Of a DNA stretch of 64,000 bases, positions 1-10,119 are shown in pieces (within the stretch, counting starts at the first letter, position 1; every line of letters begins with the position of its first letter). The DNA lies in the NCBI GenBank assembly GCA_946403855.1, contig CAMJBH010000010.1, positions 1 through 64,000 on the forward strand, given 5' to 3'. Position numbers and translations under genes: made by a program. A model generated the notes under the pieces. It ran no database searches. It was not told the origin of the DNA and saw nothing but the letters and a program-made list of their open reading frames with translations. Source of the stretch: an uncultured Bacteroidales bacterium. Lineage in GTDB: Bacteria; Bacteroidota; Bacteroidia; Bacteroidales; UBA932.

Positions 1-109
1 CCGCATCATGGCGCCGAGACCTCAGAAAAGCCCTCCGGCAGCAAAAACACCTGCAAAATGACGCCGAGCGACTAATGACGCCGGACGACTCTCACATTGC
101 TATATACTA

Positions 110-232
110 GAGAGAGGGAGGCTGGTAGATTCTTCACTTCGTTCAGAATGACTAATCGTTCAGAATAACAGAACAGTGTCATTCTGAGGCAGCTGCAAGC
201 TGCCGAAGAATCTCTCTTAGCCTTCCTCTCTC
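110..232. repeat. Large imperfect inverted repeat downstream of gdhA
   Basis: GAGAGAGGGAGGCT (110-123) pairs with AGCCTTCCTCTCTC (219-232) with one mismatch; nested TAGATTCTTC/GAAGAATCT and TTCAGAATGAC/GTCATTCTGA. Confidence 0.75.
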
Positions 233-259
233 AAAAAAAGTCTTAGAAAAGCGTACCGC

Positions 260-1603
260 TTACACAGTACCCTGCTCGAGCATGGCGGTGGCGACCTTCA
301 TGAAGCCAGCGATATTAGCGCCCTTCACGTAGTCCACGCTGCCGTCGGCACGGGTGCCGAACTTGACGCACTGCTCATGAATAGACTTCATTATGAAATG
401 CAGCTTATCGTCCACTTCTTTTGCATCCCATGAAATATGCTCGGCATTCTGGGTCATCTCAAGTCCGGAAGTCGCTACACCACCGGCGTTTACAGCTTTG
501 CCGGGAGCAAAGAGAATACCATTGTTCTGGAAATAATGGATAGCGCCTGGCTGGCATCCCATGTTGGACACCTCGCAGCAGCACCAGCAACCGTTGGCGG
601 CAAGCTCCTTGGCATCGTCCTCTGAGAGTTCGTTCTGGAAAGCGCAAGGCAGGGCAATGTCCACAGGAATGCTCCAGGCCTTCTTGCCGGCCACGAACTC
701 ACATGCACCGGGGAACTTAACGGCCATGTCTTCCACCTTGTTGCGGTTGGAAGCACGCATGACAAGCATATAATCAATCATCTCCTTGGTGATGCCGCCG
801 GGGATATGGCAAACACCGTCGGGACCGGAGATAGCGACAACTTTAGCACCAAGTTCAGTGGCCTTAGTTGCGGCGCCCCACGCCACATTGCCAAAGCCTG
901 ACAGAGCAATCTTCTTGCCCTTTATGTCCTTGCCGGCCTTCTCAAGCAGGTGCTGGGTAAAATACAAAGCGCCAAATCCCGTGGCCTCGGGGCGCAGGAT
1001 AGATCCGCCCCAGGTGCTTCCCTTTCCGGTAAGCACACCGGTATTATACTGGCGGGCCAGTTTCTTGTACATTCCGTAGAGATAACCGATCTCGCGTCCG
1101 CCCACGCCGACATCGCCGGCAGGAATGTCCTGGTCGGGACCGATGCACTGCCACAGCTCAAGCATGAAAGCCTGGCAGAAACGCATTATCTCGTCGTTGC
1201 TCTTACCCACCGGATCAAAGTCGGATCCACCTTTAGCACCGCCCATAGGAAGGGTAGTAAGGGCATTCTTGAAAGTCTGCTCGAATCCGAGGAACTTAAG
1301 CATCGAAGGCGTGACGGCTTTGTGGAAGCGCAGTCCTCCCTTATACGGTCCTATGGCGCTGTTGAACTGCACACGGTAGCCGGTATTGGTCTGCACCTGG
1401 CCCTGGTCGTCAACCCAGGTCACACGGAAAGTGAAGATACGGTCGGGCTCGACCATCCTCTCCACGATTTTTGCCTTTTCGAATTCGGGATGCTGATTGT
1501 AAACTTCCTCAACAGATTCCAAAACCTCCTGAACTGCCTGGAGATATTCATTCTCGCCAGGATACTTGGCCCGGAGTTTGGCCAGAATTTCATTGGTGTT
1601 CAT
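260..1603 (-). CDS. gdhA: NADP-type glutamate dehydrogenase
   Basis: 447 aa ORF; GYRVQFNSAIGPYKGGLRFH and LPMGGAKGGSDFDP motifs typical of hexameric GDH. Confidence 0.96.
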   Translation of the reverse strand: MNTNEILAKLRAKYPGENEYLQAVQEVLESVEEVYNQHPEFEKAKIVERMVEPDRIFTFRVTWVDDQGQVQTNTGYRVQFNSAIGPYKGGLRFHKAVTPSMLKFLGFEQTFKNALTTLPMGGAKGGSDFDPVGKSNDEIMRFCQAFMLELWQCIGPDQDIPAGDVGVGGREIGYLYGMYKKLARQYNTGVLTGKGSTWGGSILRPEATGFGALYFTQHLLEKAGKDIKGKKIALSGFGNVAWGAATKATELGAKVVAISGPDGVCHIPGGITKEMIDYMLVMRASNRNKVEDMAVKFPGACEFVAGKKAWSIPVDIALPCAFQNELSEDDAKELAANGCWCCCEVSNMGCQPGAIHYFQNNGILFAPGKAVNAGGVATSGLEMTQNAEHISWDAKEVDDKLHFIMKSIHEQCVKFGTRADGSVDYVKGANIAGFMKVATAMLEQGTV

Positions 1604-1629
1604 AATAGTGTTTAAAATGGTTATTAATT

Positions 1630-1668
1630 ATAAAGCCTGCATGCCGGTTTGCGGCATGCAGGCTTTAT
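1630..1668 (-). terminator. Stem-loop terminator candidate after ompH-like gene
   Basis: Perfect 16-bp stem ATAAAGCCTGCATGCC / GGCATGCAGGCTTTAT with 7-nt loop, just past the stop at 1678. Confidence 0.65.
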
Positions 1669-1677
1669 CAAAGTTGC

Positions 1678-2246
1678 TTACTGCTGCTGTTGCTGCTCAG
1701 CCTTGGCCTGGAGCTCCTTCTGGAGCGACTCCATGGTGCGGTCTTCGGGGATTCCGAGAACTTTTCGGGCGGAAGCCGTGAGATCGTCGGCCTGGGCCGG
1801 ATCGACGTACAGAGCCGTGGTCTGGTCGAACACGAAAATATATCCGCCGTTCTTGGCAAGGTTCTCTACTGTCTCTTGAGCCTTTTTGTACAGAGGAGCC
1901 ATGAGTTGCTGCTGTTGCTGCTGGAGCTCGGCCTGAACCGTCTGCTGGAACTCCTGGATACGCTGCTGTATGTCGGTCAGTTCCTTCTCCTTGGCCTCAC
2001 GGATGGCCGGAGTCCAGGTGCTGGCCTTTTGCTGATACTGCTGGTATTTGGTGTTGAACTCATCGGCCATAGCCTGATAAGTTTCGCCGGCCTCTTTGGT
2101 GGAGGCGTCAATAGTTGCACGTGCCTGGTCTGCCTCTGGCATCAACTGCACCAGCTCGGTGAAATTGACATAGGCGAACTTCTGCTGTGCAAACGCCGCT
2201 GCGCTCATCATTGCCAATGCGGCAACCATAATAATCTTTTTCATAT
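1678..2246 (-). CDS. OmpH/Skp family periplasmic chaperone
   Basis: Start MKKIIMVAALAMMSAAAFAQQ is a signal peptide (listed ORF start is too long); FAYVNFTELVQLMPE and coiled-coil region; poly-Q C-terminus. Confidence 0.88.
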
Positions 2247-2254
2247 CAAATAAT

Positions 2255-4849
2255 TTAAAATTGTTGTCCGATAACAAAATGGAATTGACTGCCTCCGGTA
2301 TTGTCGGTAGCGTCGAAGCCGTAGCCCCAGTCCACACCGAGCAGGCCGATCATCGGCAGGAAGATACGCACGCCCACACCGGCGCTGCGCTTAATCTGGA
2401 AGGGATTGAAATCCTTGATGTCGCTCCAGCAGTTGCCTCCCTCCAGGAAAGCCAGCACGAATATGGTGGAAGACGGCTGGAGAATCACAGGATAGCGCAA
2501 TTCAACCGTAAACTTGTCGTACACATTGCCGGCATAAGCATAGCGGTTGGAATTGTACTGAGTAGGTAGGTACGGGGTAAGACTGTTGTTGGTATAACCA
2601 CGCAATGCAATGACCTCGGTACCATAGGAGTAGTAGCCCGACATGCCGTCGCCGCCCACGGTGAAGCCTTCGAACGGCGAATAGCCCCAGGCCCGGTTGT
2701 AATAGCCCAGATAACCAAACTGAGCACGCGTCATAAGCACAAGGTCGCCTATGAGCTTTGTATAAGTGGCAGCGGAAAATTTCCACTTATGGTATTCAAT
2801 CCATTTGTAACGGTTCTGGACAGACCAGTTATCGTAATTAACGTCCTGCCAGCCAATAGGCTTGCCGCCACGCTCGGTGATCTTGTTCCCGGAAGCGTCG
2901 TAATCGTAGCGGCGGAAAAGCGAGAACGGAGGCGTAAGCGACAGGGAGAGGGAGAAATCCGATCCCTGGCGAGGATATATCTGCTGGTCGGTCGAGTTCC
3001 TGAGAAGGTTGACGGTGTAGCTGATGTTGTGGGACACGCCGTCGTCGAAAATGAAATATCCGGAGCTCCAGTTCTTCAGACGGTATGTCTGCCAGCTGAG
3101 ACCGTTGTAGAGCACGAAGTAGTTGTCCGGCCACTTGAGGCGGTTACCCAGGGATGCCGACACGCCGAAGACCTCCATCTGCTTGTCGTTGCTCAAGATA
3201 CCCAGCCACAGATTGGAGTCCGTGTAACGGGTGTAATAGCCGGAAAGGTTGAGCGAAGTGGGCTTCTTGCCAAAGAGCCAAGGCTCCACGAAACTGGCGG
3301 TCAGAGCGGTGTAGTACTTGCCGTTGGTCTGGAAACGGAATGCCAGGTTCTGAGCGTCTCCGAGAGGAACGGGCCGCCATGCGCTCTTGTCGAAGAAACG
3401 CCTGGTGGAGAAATTGTTGAAGCTCACGCCCACGGTGGCCACGAAGGTACCTGCGCCCCAGCCTCCGGAAAGTTCCAGCTGGCTGGAAGGCTTCTCGGTG
3501 ACGTTATACACCAGATCGACGGTATTGTTAAGCTGGTTCGGGACTATACTCCAGCCCTTTGTGGGATCCATGATGGCCTCGGGGTCGAACTGTCCCAGCG
3601 AAGCGATTTCCCTGATGGAACGTTCGAAGTCGGACTGCCTGAACAGGTAGCCGGGACGGGTAAATATCTGGCGGCGAACCACCTTTTCGTTAGTGAGGTC
3701 GTTACCGTTGATGACAATATTGTTGAGGGTTGCCTGCTTGCCTTCGGAGATGCGCATTTCCACATCCACGGAGTCGTTCTGGATGTTGGTCTCGACAGGA
3801 GTCACGCTGAAGAACAGGTAACCGTTGTCCCTGTACAACTTGGACACGTCCATGTCGGTCTGCTTGCCGCCGCCGTTGAGACGTTTCTCCATGGACACCA
3901 CATCGTACACATCGCCCTTGGACACCTGCAGCACGTTATTCAGCACCTCCGAAGGATAGACGGAGTTGCCAGTCCAGGTGATGTCGCGGAAGTAGTATTT
4001 GTCTCCCTCTTCGAAGACCAGGTCGATGCCAAGGCGCTTTGGTTCAATATAATACACGGAGTCGCGCACCAGCCTGGCGTCGCGGTAGCCGGCTTCGTTG
4101 AAAGCCGACAAGACCGTCTTCTTGTCGTTGATATACTCTTTCTCGTTGAATTTCTTGCTGTTGAAGAAATTGTATATCTTGTTGGACTTGGTCTTCTTCA
4201 TGGAGCGCGCAAGCTTGAAATCTTTCACATGCTCGTTGCCTATGAAGTGGATTTCCTTGATGCGCACCTTGTCGCCGCGATTTATATTAAAGTTGACGCG
4301 AATTGCATTCTTGACTATGGTATCTTTCTGAACTTCAGCCTTTACCGTGGCATTGAGGAAGCCTTTCTCTGCATAATAGCGCTTGATGATATCGGAAGAA
4401 GTCTTTTCCACATATTCGGAGAATTCCCCTCCCCTTCGGAGGTTCAGCCTGTCCTGCAGTTCTTTCTTGTCTCCCGACTTGATGCCGGAGAAAGACCAGA
4501 ACGACACCCTTGGACGCTCTTTGATGTTGATCTTGAAATAAGCCGAATCGGGAGTCTCTCCCAGATGGTCGATAACCAGCGAGACGTCTTCAAAATAGCG
4601 CTGCATCCACAGACGCCTGACTATCCCTGACACATCTTCTCCGGGCACGGTAAGTTCCATACCCTTCTGAATACCAGTAAGTTGAATGATCTGCTGGTCA
4701 CTGAAATAGCTGTTGCCTTCGACCGACACACCACCGACTATATACTTCTTGGGGTGGTTGTAATCTATCTCCACTTTACCGTCCTGCGCCTTCAAGGAAA
4801 GGCAGGACAGAATAACCGACATAAAGACAACAATATATTTGTATCTCAT
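2255..4849 (-). CDS. bamA: Outer membrane assembly factor BamA (POTRA + Omp85 barrel)
   Basis: 864 aa; signal peptide, POTRA-like repeats, C-terminal barrel ending FHFVIGQQF. Confidence 0.95.
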   Translation of the reverse strand: MRYKYIVVFMSVILSCLSLKAQDGKVEIDYNHPKKYIVGGVSVEGNSYFSDQQIIQLTGIQKGMELTVPGEDVSGIVRRLWMQRYFEDVSLVIDHLGETPDSAYFKINIKERPRVSFWSFSGIKSGDKKELQDRLNLRRGGEFSEYVEKTSSDIIKRYYAEKGFLNATVKAEVQKDTIVKNAIRVNFNINRGDKVRIKEIHFIGNEHVKDFKLARSMKKTKSNKIYNFFNSKKFNEKEYINDKKTVLSAFNEAGYRDARLVRDSVYYIEPKRLGIDLVFEEGDKYYFRDITWTGNSVYPSEVLNNVLQVSKGDVYDVVSMEKRLNGGGKQTDMDVSKLYRDNGYLFFSVTPVETNIQNDSVDVEMRISEGKQATLNNIVINGNDLTNEKVVRRQIFTRPGYLFRQSDFERSIREIASLGQFDPEAIMDPTKGWSIVPNQLNNTVDLVYNVTEKPSSQLELSGGWGAGTFVATVGVSFNNFSTRRFFDKSAWRPVPLGDAQNLAFRFQTNGKYYTALTASFVEPWLFGKKPTSLNLSGYYTRYTDSNLWLGILSNDKQMEVFGVSASLGNRLKWPDNYFVLYNGLSWQTYRLKNWSSGYFIFDDGVSHNISYTVNLLRNSTDQQIYPRQGSDFSLSLSLTPPFSLFRRYDYDASGNKITERGGKPIGWQDVNYDNWSVQNRYKWIEYHKWKFSAATYTKLIGDLVLMTRAQFGYLGYYNRAWGYSPFEGFTVGGDGMSGYYSYGTEVIALRGYTNNSLTPYLPTQYNSNRYAYAGNVYDKFTVELRYPVILQPSSTIFVLAFLEGGNCWSDIKDFNPFQIKRSAGVGVRIFLPMIGLLGVDWGYGFDATDNTGGSQFHFVIGQQF

Positions 4850-4885
4850 CTCTTCTTTTTCCGATAAATGCGCAAATATACGGAA

Positions 4886-5566
4886 TTATTTGACTTTTCC
4901 GAAACGTCTGTCCCGCGAAGCGTATTCCTGCAGCGCATCCAGGTACTGTTCCTTTCTAAAATCAGGCCAAAGTGTGTCGGTAAACACAAATTCGGTGTAT
5001 GCAAGCTGCCAGAGCATATAATTGCTTATCCGTTTTTCGCCCGAAGTACGTATGAGAAGGTCCGGGTCCGGGACACCGGCGGTAACAAGATACTTGCTTA
5101 TGTCGTCACCTCCGTCACTGACCATGCGTTCCGCTGCCTGGCGCAGGTCCCATTGGCCACTGTAGCTCATGAAAATAATCATCGTCATCTTGTCTCCTCC
5201 TGCGGTAATCTCCTCAAGATGACTGATTTCATTACGTAATTCCGGGCTGAGCCGCTGCAGGTTCCCAAGCACCCTGAAACGGATTCCGTTGGATAGGAAA
5301 GACTCCACTTCATTCTTCATGGAGCGCATCATCAGGTCCATGAGCCCAAGCACTTCCTGCTGCGGGCGGCCCCAGTTTTCTTCGGAAAAAGCGAAGAAGG
5401 AAACGTACTTTATGCCCAGTTCCACGCTGGTTTCAAGCACGGAGCGTACGCTCTCCACTCCTTCGAAGTGGCCGAAGATGCGGTCTTTCCCCCTGGCTTT
5501 GGCCCATCGGCCGTTGCCGTCCATTATAAAGGTTACATGATTTGGAATTATCTCAGGAACGTTCAT
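4886..5566 (-). CDS. uppS: Isoprenyl transferase / undecaprenyl diphosphate synthase
   Basis: HVTFIMDGNGRWAKARG and DLLIRTSGEKRISNYMLWQLAYTEFVF motifs. Confidence 0.96.
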   Translation of the reverse strand: MNVPEIIPNHVTFIMDGNGRWAKARGKDRIFGHFEGVESVRSVLETSVELGIKYVSFFAFSEENWGRPQQEVLGLMDLMMRSMKNEVESFLSNGIRFRVLGNLQRLSPELRNEISHLEEITAGGDKMTMIIFMSYSGQWDLRQAAERMVSDGGDDISKYLVTAGVPDPDLLIRTSGEKRISNYMLWQLAYTEFVFTDTLWPDFRKEQYLDALQEYASRDRRFGKVK

Positions 5567-6381
5567 ATCTGTTCATTTTGGTTCCGCACGTCGCCTCCCC
5601 ACAAGAGTCTCGCCTTCAGGGCCCCTATGAAGTTGGAGCCGCCAAGTTCTACTCGTTTCAGCACTCCGGGCAAGGCATGCACAGTGAGCGTGGAGTCGGA
5701 AGGAATGTCATAATTGCGATTGTCTGCGGTGAGCCTCACGACGCTGTCGCGGGAGCGGAATTTTATCTTGATTTCCGAACTGTCGGGCACCACGAGGGGG
5801 CGGACGTTCAGATTGTGTGGAGCTACAGGAGTGATTATCAGCACCCTGGAATCTGGCAGGCAGATAGGGCCGCCGGCGCTGAGGGAGTAAGCGGTGGAGC
5901 CGGAACTCGTGGCCACCAGCAGGCCGTCCGCCCAGTAGGTAGGCAGCGGAAGGGAGTCCACTTCCACATCTACCCCAAGCATGGCGGCGCCTTCCCTGAG
6001 CACGCAGATTTCATTCAGGGCAAGCTGGGGGCCGTCGGCGCCGCTCAGGCCGTCAACCTGCACCATACCCCGAACTTGAATGGAATAATCTTTGCGGGCA
6101 AGAGCGTCAGCCACCTCCAAGGGCCTATTTTCCGAAAGGAAACCCAGGCGTCCGAAATTAACACCCAGAATGGGAATTGAAGCATCCACAGCAAGGGCGG
6201 CGGCGGAAAGGAAAGTACCGTCTCCTCCGAAACTCAGCAGCATTCCGGTACCCTCCTGTATGCCGGAGGCTTCGCGCACCGGATACACGTCGAACCCGGC
6301 CGCGCCCAGGTCGGCGAGCAGGCCAAGTACCCTGGGGTCGAGTTCCAGGCTCCGGTCTTTCAAAAAATAAGCAAACTTCAT
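5563..6381 (-). CDS. nadK: NAD kinase
   Basis: [13 protein letters not shown] and [17 protein letters not shown] motifs; start set at [11 protein letters not shown]. Confidence 0.93.
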   Translation of the reverse strand: MKFAYFLKDRSLELDPRVLGLLADLGAAGFDVYPVREASGIQEGTGMLLSFGGDGTFLSAAALAVDASIPILGVNFGRLGFLSENRPLEVADALARKDYSIQVRGMVQVDGLSGADGPQLALNEICVLREGAAMLGVDVEVDSLPLPTYWADGLLVATSSGSTAYSLSAGGPICLPDSRVLIITPVAPHNLNVRPLVVPDSSEIKIKFRSRDSVVRLTADNRNYDIPSDSTLTVHALPGVLKRVELGGSNFIGALKARLLWGGDVRNQNEQI

Positions 6382-6411
6382 ATCAGGCTTCAAATTTAAC
6401 ACAATATTTTC

Positions 6412-6419
6412 TATTTTTG
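6412..6419 (+). promoter_or_regulatory. Bacteroidota -7-like box (TATTTTTG) upstream of pdxJ
   Basis: Matches TAnnTTTG; 7 nt before the ATG at 6426, so spacing is tight. Confidence 0.35.
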
Positions 6420-6425
6420 CACTTT

Positions 6426-7145
6426 ATGACAAGACTAAGTGTTAACATAAACAAGTTCGCCACCCTGCGCAATGCCAGAGGAGGCAACATGCCCGACGTC
6501 ACCAAGGCGGCGCTGGACTGCGAACGTTTCGGAGCCCAGGGCATTACTGTGCATCCGCGGCCTGACCAGAGGCACATACGTTATTCCGACGTGCTGGCCA
6601 TAAGGCCTTTACTTTCGACCGAATTCAACATCGAGGGAAACCCCATTCCGGAATTCCGGGAGCTGGTATGCCGCGTCAAGCCAGATCAGGTGACACTGGT
6701 GCCGGACGCCCCCGACGCCATCACTTCCAACGCAGGCTGGGACACGATACAAAACAGGGAATTCCTTTCCGAGATAAGCAAAGAGTTCAAAGCCCTCGGC
6801 ATCAGGGTTTCGATATTCGTGGACCCGGACCCTGCCATGGTAAAGGGAGCCGCCGCCTGCGGAGCCGACAGGGTGGAACTGTACACCGCTGCTTATGCAG
6901 CCGATTTCGCCAATGACCCGCAGAAGGCCGTCGAACCGTATCTGCAGGCAGCCATCACCGCCAGGGAATGCGGGCTCGGGCTCAATGCCGGTCACGACCT
7001 CAATTTGGACAACCTTGCCTGGTTCGTCAAGTCCATTCCATGGACCGACGAAGTTTCCATAGGTCATGCCATAATCTGCGACGCCCTTTACATGGGACTT
7101 CCACGCACAATCGGAGCATATCTGACAGAGATTCAGAAAAAATAG
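6426..7145 (+). CDS. pdxJ: Pyridoxine 5'-phosphate synthase
   Basis: [48 protein letters not shown] motifs. Confidence 0.96.
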   Translation: MTRLSVNINKFATLRNARGGNMPDVTKAALDCERFGAQGITVHPRPDQRHIRYSDVLAIRPLLSTEFNIEGNPIPEFRELVCRVKPDQVTLVPDAPDAITSNAGWDTIQNREFLSEISKEFKALGIRVSIFVDPDPAMVKGAAACGADRVELYTAAYAADFANDPQKAVEPYLQAAITARECGLGLNAGHDLNLDNLAWFVKSIPWTDEVSIGHAIICDALYMGLPRTIGAYLTEIQKK

Positions 7146-7146
7146 T

Positions 7147-7154
7147 TAAATTTG
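7147..7154 (+). promoter_or_regulatory. -7-like box (TAAATTTG) upstream of second ompH-like gene
   Basis: Matches TAnnTTTG; ATG at 7189. Confidence 0.4.
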
Positions 7155-7188
7155 CATTTTGCAATATAAGAAAACAAACATAACAGAA

Positions 7189-7800
7189 ATGAAAAAAGTC
7201 ATTCTCGGCATCATCGCCACAGCAGGGGCCGCAGCCCTTATTTCTCTCTCAAGCTGCAACTCAACCAGCGGCACATCCGCCAACACAGGAGCTGATTCCA
7301 CCGCAGTTGCAGGTTCAATAGTTTACTTCGACCTCGACAGGGTTCTCCAGGAGTACGACATGGCCAACGATCTGCGCAGTGTCACGGAGACCAAGATAAA
7401 CAGCATCAACCAGGAAGTAAACCGCAGGGGCAATAAACTTGAAAAAGACATCAAGACTTTCCAGGACAAGATCAATAAAGGCCTTATGACCCAGTCCGTT
7501 GCCGAGATTCAGGGCAAGAAGCTCGAAGATCAGCGCAACAGCTTCCAGCAGTACGCCGCCCAGAAGCAGCAGGAAATCGTCGAGGAGCAGCAGGTCATGA
7601 TGAACCAGATCGCTGACGCCATCAAGACCTTCATTGACGAGTTCAATGCAGAGAAGGGTTACGCCATGATCCTCACCACCCAGGGTGACATTCTCCCCGC
7701 CCCCGTTGTGACGGCAGATCCCGCCCTGGACATTACCGACGCTGTGCTCGAGGGCCTCAACGCCGCCTACGTGAAGAGCAAAGCAGAGAATAAACAGTAA
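7189..7800 (+). CDS. OmpH-family lipoprotein
   Basis: MKKVILGIIATAGAAALISLSSC lipobox; VYFDLDRVLQEYDM plus coiled coil. Confidence 0.85.
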   Translation: MKKVILGIIATAGAAALISLSSCNSTSGTSANTGADSTAVAGSIVYFDLDRVLQEYDMANDLRSVTETKINSINQEVNRRGNKLEKDIKTFQDKINKGLMTQSVAEIQGKKLEDQRNSFQQYAAQKQQEIVEEQQVMMNQIADAIKTFIDEFNAEKGYAMILTTQGDILPAPVVTADPALDITDAVLEGLNAAYVKSKAENKQ

Positions 7801-7806
7801 TTCCAA

Positions 7807-8928
7807 TTGAAAGTAGCCATACTGTCTTGTTTTTATCCTTTCAGAGGAGGAGTCGCCCAGTTCAATGCAAGCCTGCTTGAAGGACTGAGCAAGGACTGTA
7901 CGGTCAAAGCTTTCAATTTTACCACCCAATATCCCGATTTCCTGTTCCCCGGAAAGACCCAGTACGTCAGTCCGGGGGACAGTGCTTTACGTGTTGAGTC
8001 AGAAGCGGTGCTGAGCACCGTGAATCCGTTCTCCTGGTTCAAGGCCGCAAAGGCCATACGGGACTGGGGCGCCGACCTGCTGATAGTCCGCTATTGGATG
8101 TCTTGGTTCGCTCCTTCGCTGGGCACCGTGGCAAGGCACCTGGGGCCGGGCTGCAAGGTAGTGGCTATCATGGACAACGTCGTGCCCCATGAGCCCCATT
8201 TTTTCGACAAACCCCTCACCCAATGGTTTCTGAAAGCCGTTGACGGTTGCATAACCATGAGCGACGAGGTGGCGGCGGACCTTCTCAAATGGAAAAAGGA
8301 CGCCCGCTATAAAGTGCTCCCCCACCCTCTTTACACCCACTTCGGAGAAAAGGTCTCCAAAGCCGAAGCCGAAAAACATCTGGGGCTTGAACCCGGAGGG
8401 AAAAACCTGCTGTTTTTCGGCCTCATCAGGAAATACAAGGGTCTGGACATACTCATTGACGCTTTCGGAAAGCTTCCCGAGGACTATCGCCTGATCATTG
8501 CCGGCGAGCCGTACGGGGATTTCGGAGAATACAGCAGGGCCATTGACGAAAGCCCGGCAAAAGACAGGATTTTCCTCTTCAATAACTACATCCCCGACTC
8601 CGAAGTGAAATGGTTCTTCAGTGCTTCGGACGTCACGGTTCTGCCATACAGAAGCGCCACCCAGAGCGGAGTAAACGCCCTTGCGTGCCATTTCGAAGTC
8701 CCCATGATCGTCACCGACACCGGCTCGCTGAGGGCCACAGTCGAGGGCCGGGGCACAGGCATTGTGGTCGATCGGGCCGAGCCGGAGCTTGTAAAAGAAG
8801 GGATTCTGAAGTTTTTCAATCAGAGCGGACTGAGGGAAGAATGCATCGGCCACATCCAAGATGAGCGCCGGCGCCTGTCTTGGTCCGGATTCTGCAAGGA
8901 ACTGTTATCGTTTACAGGAACATTATGA
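7807..8928 (+). CDS. Glycosyltransferase (GT4-like)
   Basis: TTG start; FGLIRKYKGLDILIDAFGKLPEDYRLIIAGEPYGD and SATQSGVNALACHFEVPMIVTDTG. Confidence 0.85.
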   Translation: MKVAILSCFYPFRGGVAQFNASLLEGLSKDCTVKAFNFTTQYPDFLFPGKTQYVSPGDSALRVESEAVLSTVNPFSWFKAAKAIRDWGADLLIVRYWMSWFAPSLGTVARHLGPGCKVVAIMDNVVPHEPHFFDKPLTQWFLKAVDGCITMSDEVAADLLKWKKDARYKVLPHPLYTHFGEKVSKAEAEKHLGLEPGGKNLLFFGLIRKYKGLDILIDAFGKLPEDYRLIIAGEPYGDFGEYSRAIDESPAKDRIFLFNNYIPDSEVKWFFSASDVTVLPYRSATQSGVNALACHFEVPMIVTDTGSLRATVEGRGTGIVVDRAEPELVKEGILKFFNQSGLREECIGHIQDERRRLSWSGFCKELLSFTGTL

Positions 8929-10118
8929 GACGTTATCTGCTTGCCATACTGGTATTCACCCTGTTGATGCCCTTGGGCGCATCGGCACAGTGGTACCTAT
9001 TCCCCGGCGGCCGGCCGGCAAAAGACAGCACCGCGGTCAAGAGCGCCGAGGAAAAATTCGTCCCGCTCTCTGACGGCTCCGAGCAGGAGGCTGCCAAGGA
9101 TCCTTTTGCCGAAGACCTTTTCGCCGAAGAAATCGCGCCTTTGAGGGTCACCCTGATCTTGCCGTTCAAGAGCACAAGCACCCCCAACAGCAACTTCCTC
9201 GACTTCTACAGCGGAGTGCTGATGGCGGCAGACGCCCTGTCTAAGGACGGAAAGCCCATGGAACTGTCGGTATTCGACTCCACCGTGGGCATGCCCGGCA
9301 TTGCCGAACTTGAGAACAGCGACCTTATAATAGGCCCCGTCAATTACGAAGATGTGGAGCGGATACTTCCCCGGGCCCATGGCAAATTCATCATTTCCCC
9401 GCTCGACCCGAAGGTAGCACAACTTACTGACGCCCACAATGTTATCCAAGCCCCGTCGGGCTGGGAGTCCCAGGTTGACGAACTTGTGGAATGGCTGGGC
9501 GCCGACAAGCGCGGAGGCGATCTGGTGGTACTGCTCAAGAACACCGGCGAAGGCGACGGACCCATGAGCAGCCGCATGGCCCAGAAACTTGGAGAAGCAG
9601 GCATCCCTTATGAAGTGTCTTCCACACCTTCCGCTTACGAAGGAAGGGTGAGCGGAACCTGCCGCTTCCTGCTGGCGTCCGAAAGCGACGAATTCTGCAT
9701 CTCCGCCGTACGCGAGATAGCCCTCATGAATCTTAGGGGCACTCACAATGCAGTTTACACCACTTCCCGCATACGCTCTCTCAACGAACTGGAGGTGGAA
9801 AGTATCCATGCCGCCCATGCCCACGTGACTGCAGCATACTACGCCGACCCCGGCGACCGTGACGTCCGGCTTTTCGCCCAGCGATACAAAGACAAATTCA
9901 AGGGCGATCCCGGTCAGTGGGTTTACCAGGGCTACGACCTCATGAACTACTTCGGTACGATCCTCGAACAGAATCAGGGCTTCTCTCTCGAGGCGGTAAG
10001 CGCCACCCGGGGTAAAGGTCTGCAGACCGATTTCTCATTCGACAAGACGGGCAAGACCAATACCGCCGTGCGGCGTCTGCTCTACAACACCAACAATTCA
10101 ATTTCAGTAGTACGTTAA
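8925..10118 (+). CDS. Periplasmic-binding (PBP1)-like exported protein
   Basis: Signal peptide MRRYLLAILVFTLLMPLGASA; LILPFKSTSTPNSNFLDFYSGVLMAADAL. Confidence 0.6.
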   Translation: MRRYLLAILVFTLLMPLGASAQWYLFPGGRPAKDSTAVKSAEEKFVPLSDGSEQEAAKDPFAEDLFAEEIAPLRVTLILPFKSTSTPNSNFLDFYSGVLMAADALSKDGKPMELSVFDSTVGMPGIAELENSDLIIGPVNYEDVERILPRAHGKFIISPLDPKVAQLTDAHNVIQAPSGWESQVDELVEWLGADKRGGDLVVLLKNTGEGDGPMSSRMAQKLGEAGIPYEVSSTPSAYEGRVSGTCRFLLASESDEFCISAVREIALMNLRGTHNAVYTTSRIRSLNELEVESIHAAHAHVTAAYYADPGDRDVRLFAQRYKDKFKGDPGQWVYQGYDLMNYFGTILEQNQGFSLEAVSATRGKGLQTDFSFDKTGKTNTAVRRLLYNTNNSISVVR

Positions 10119-10119
10119 G

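Noticed and set aside
2789-4630. 613-aa plus-strand ORF opposite bamA
   Set aside because: Antisense shadow of a strongly supported BamA; no domain or start signal of its own.
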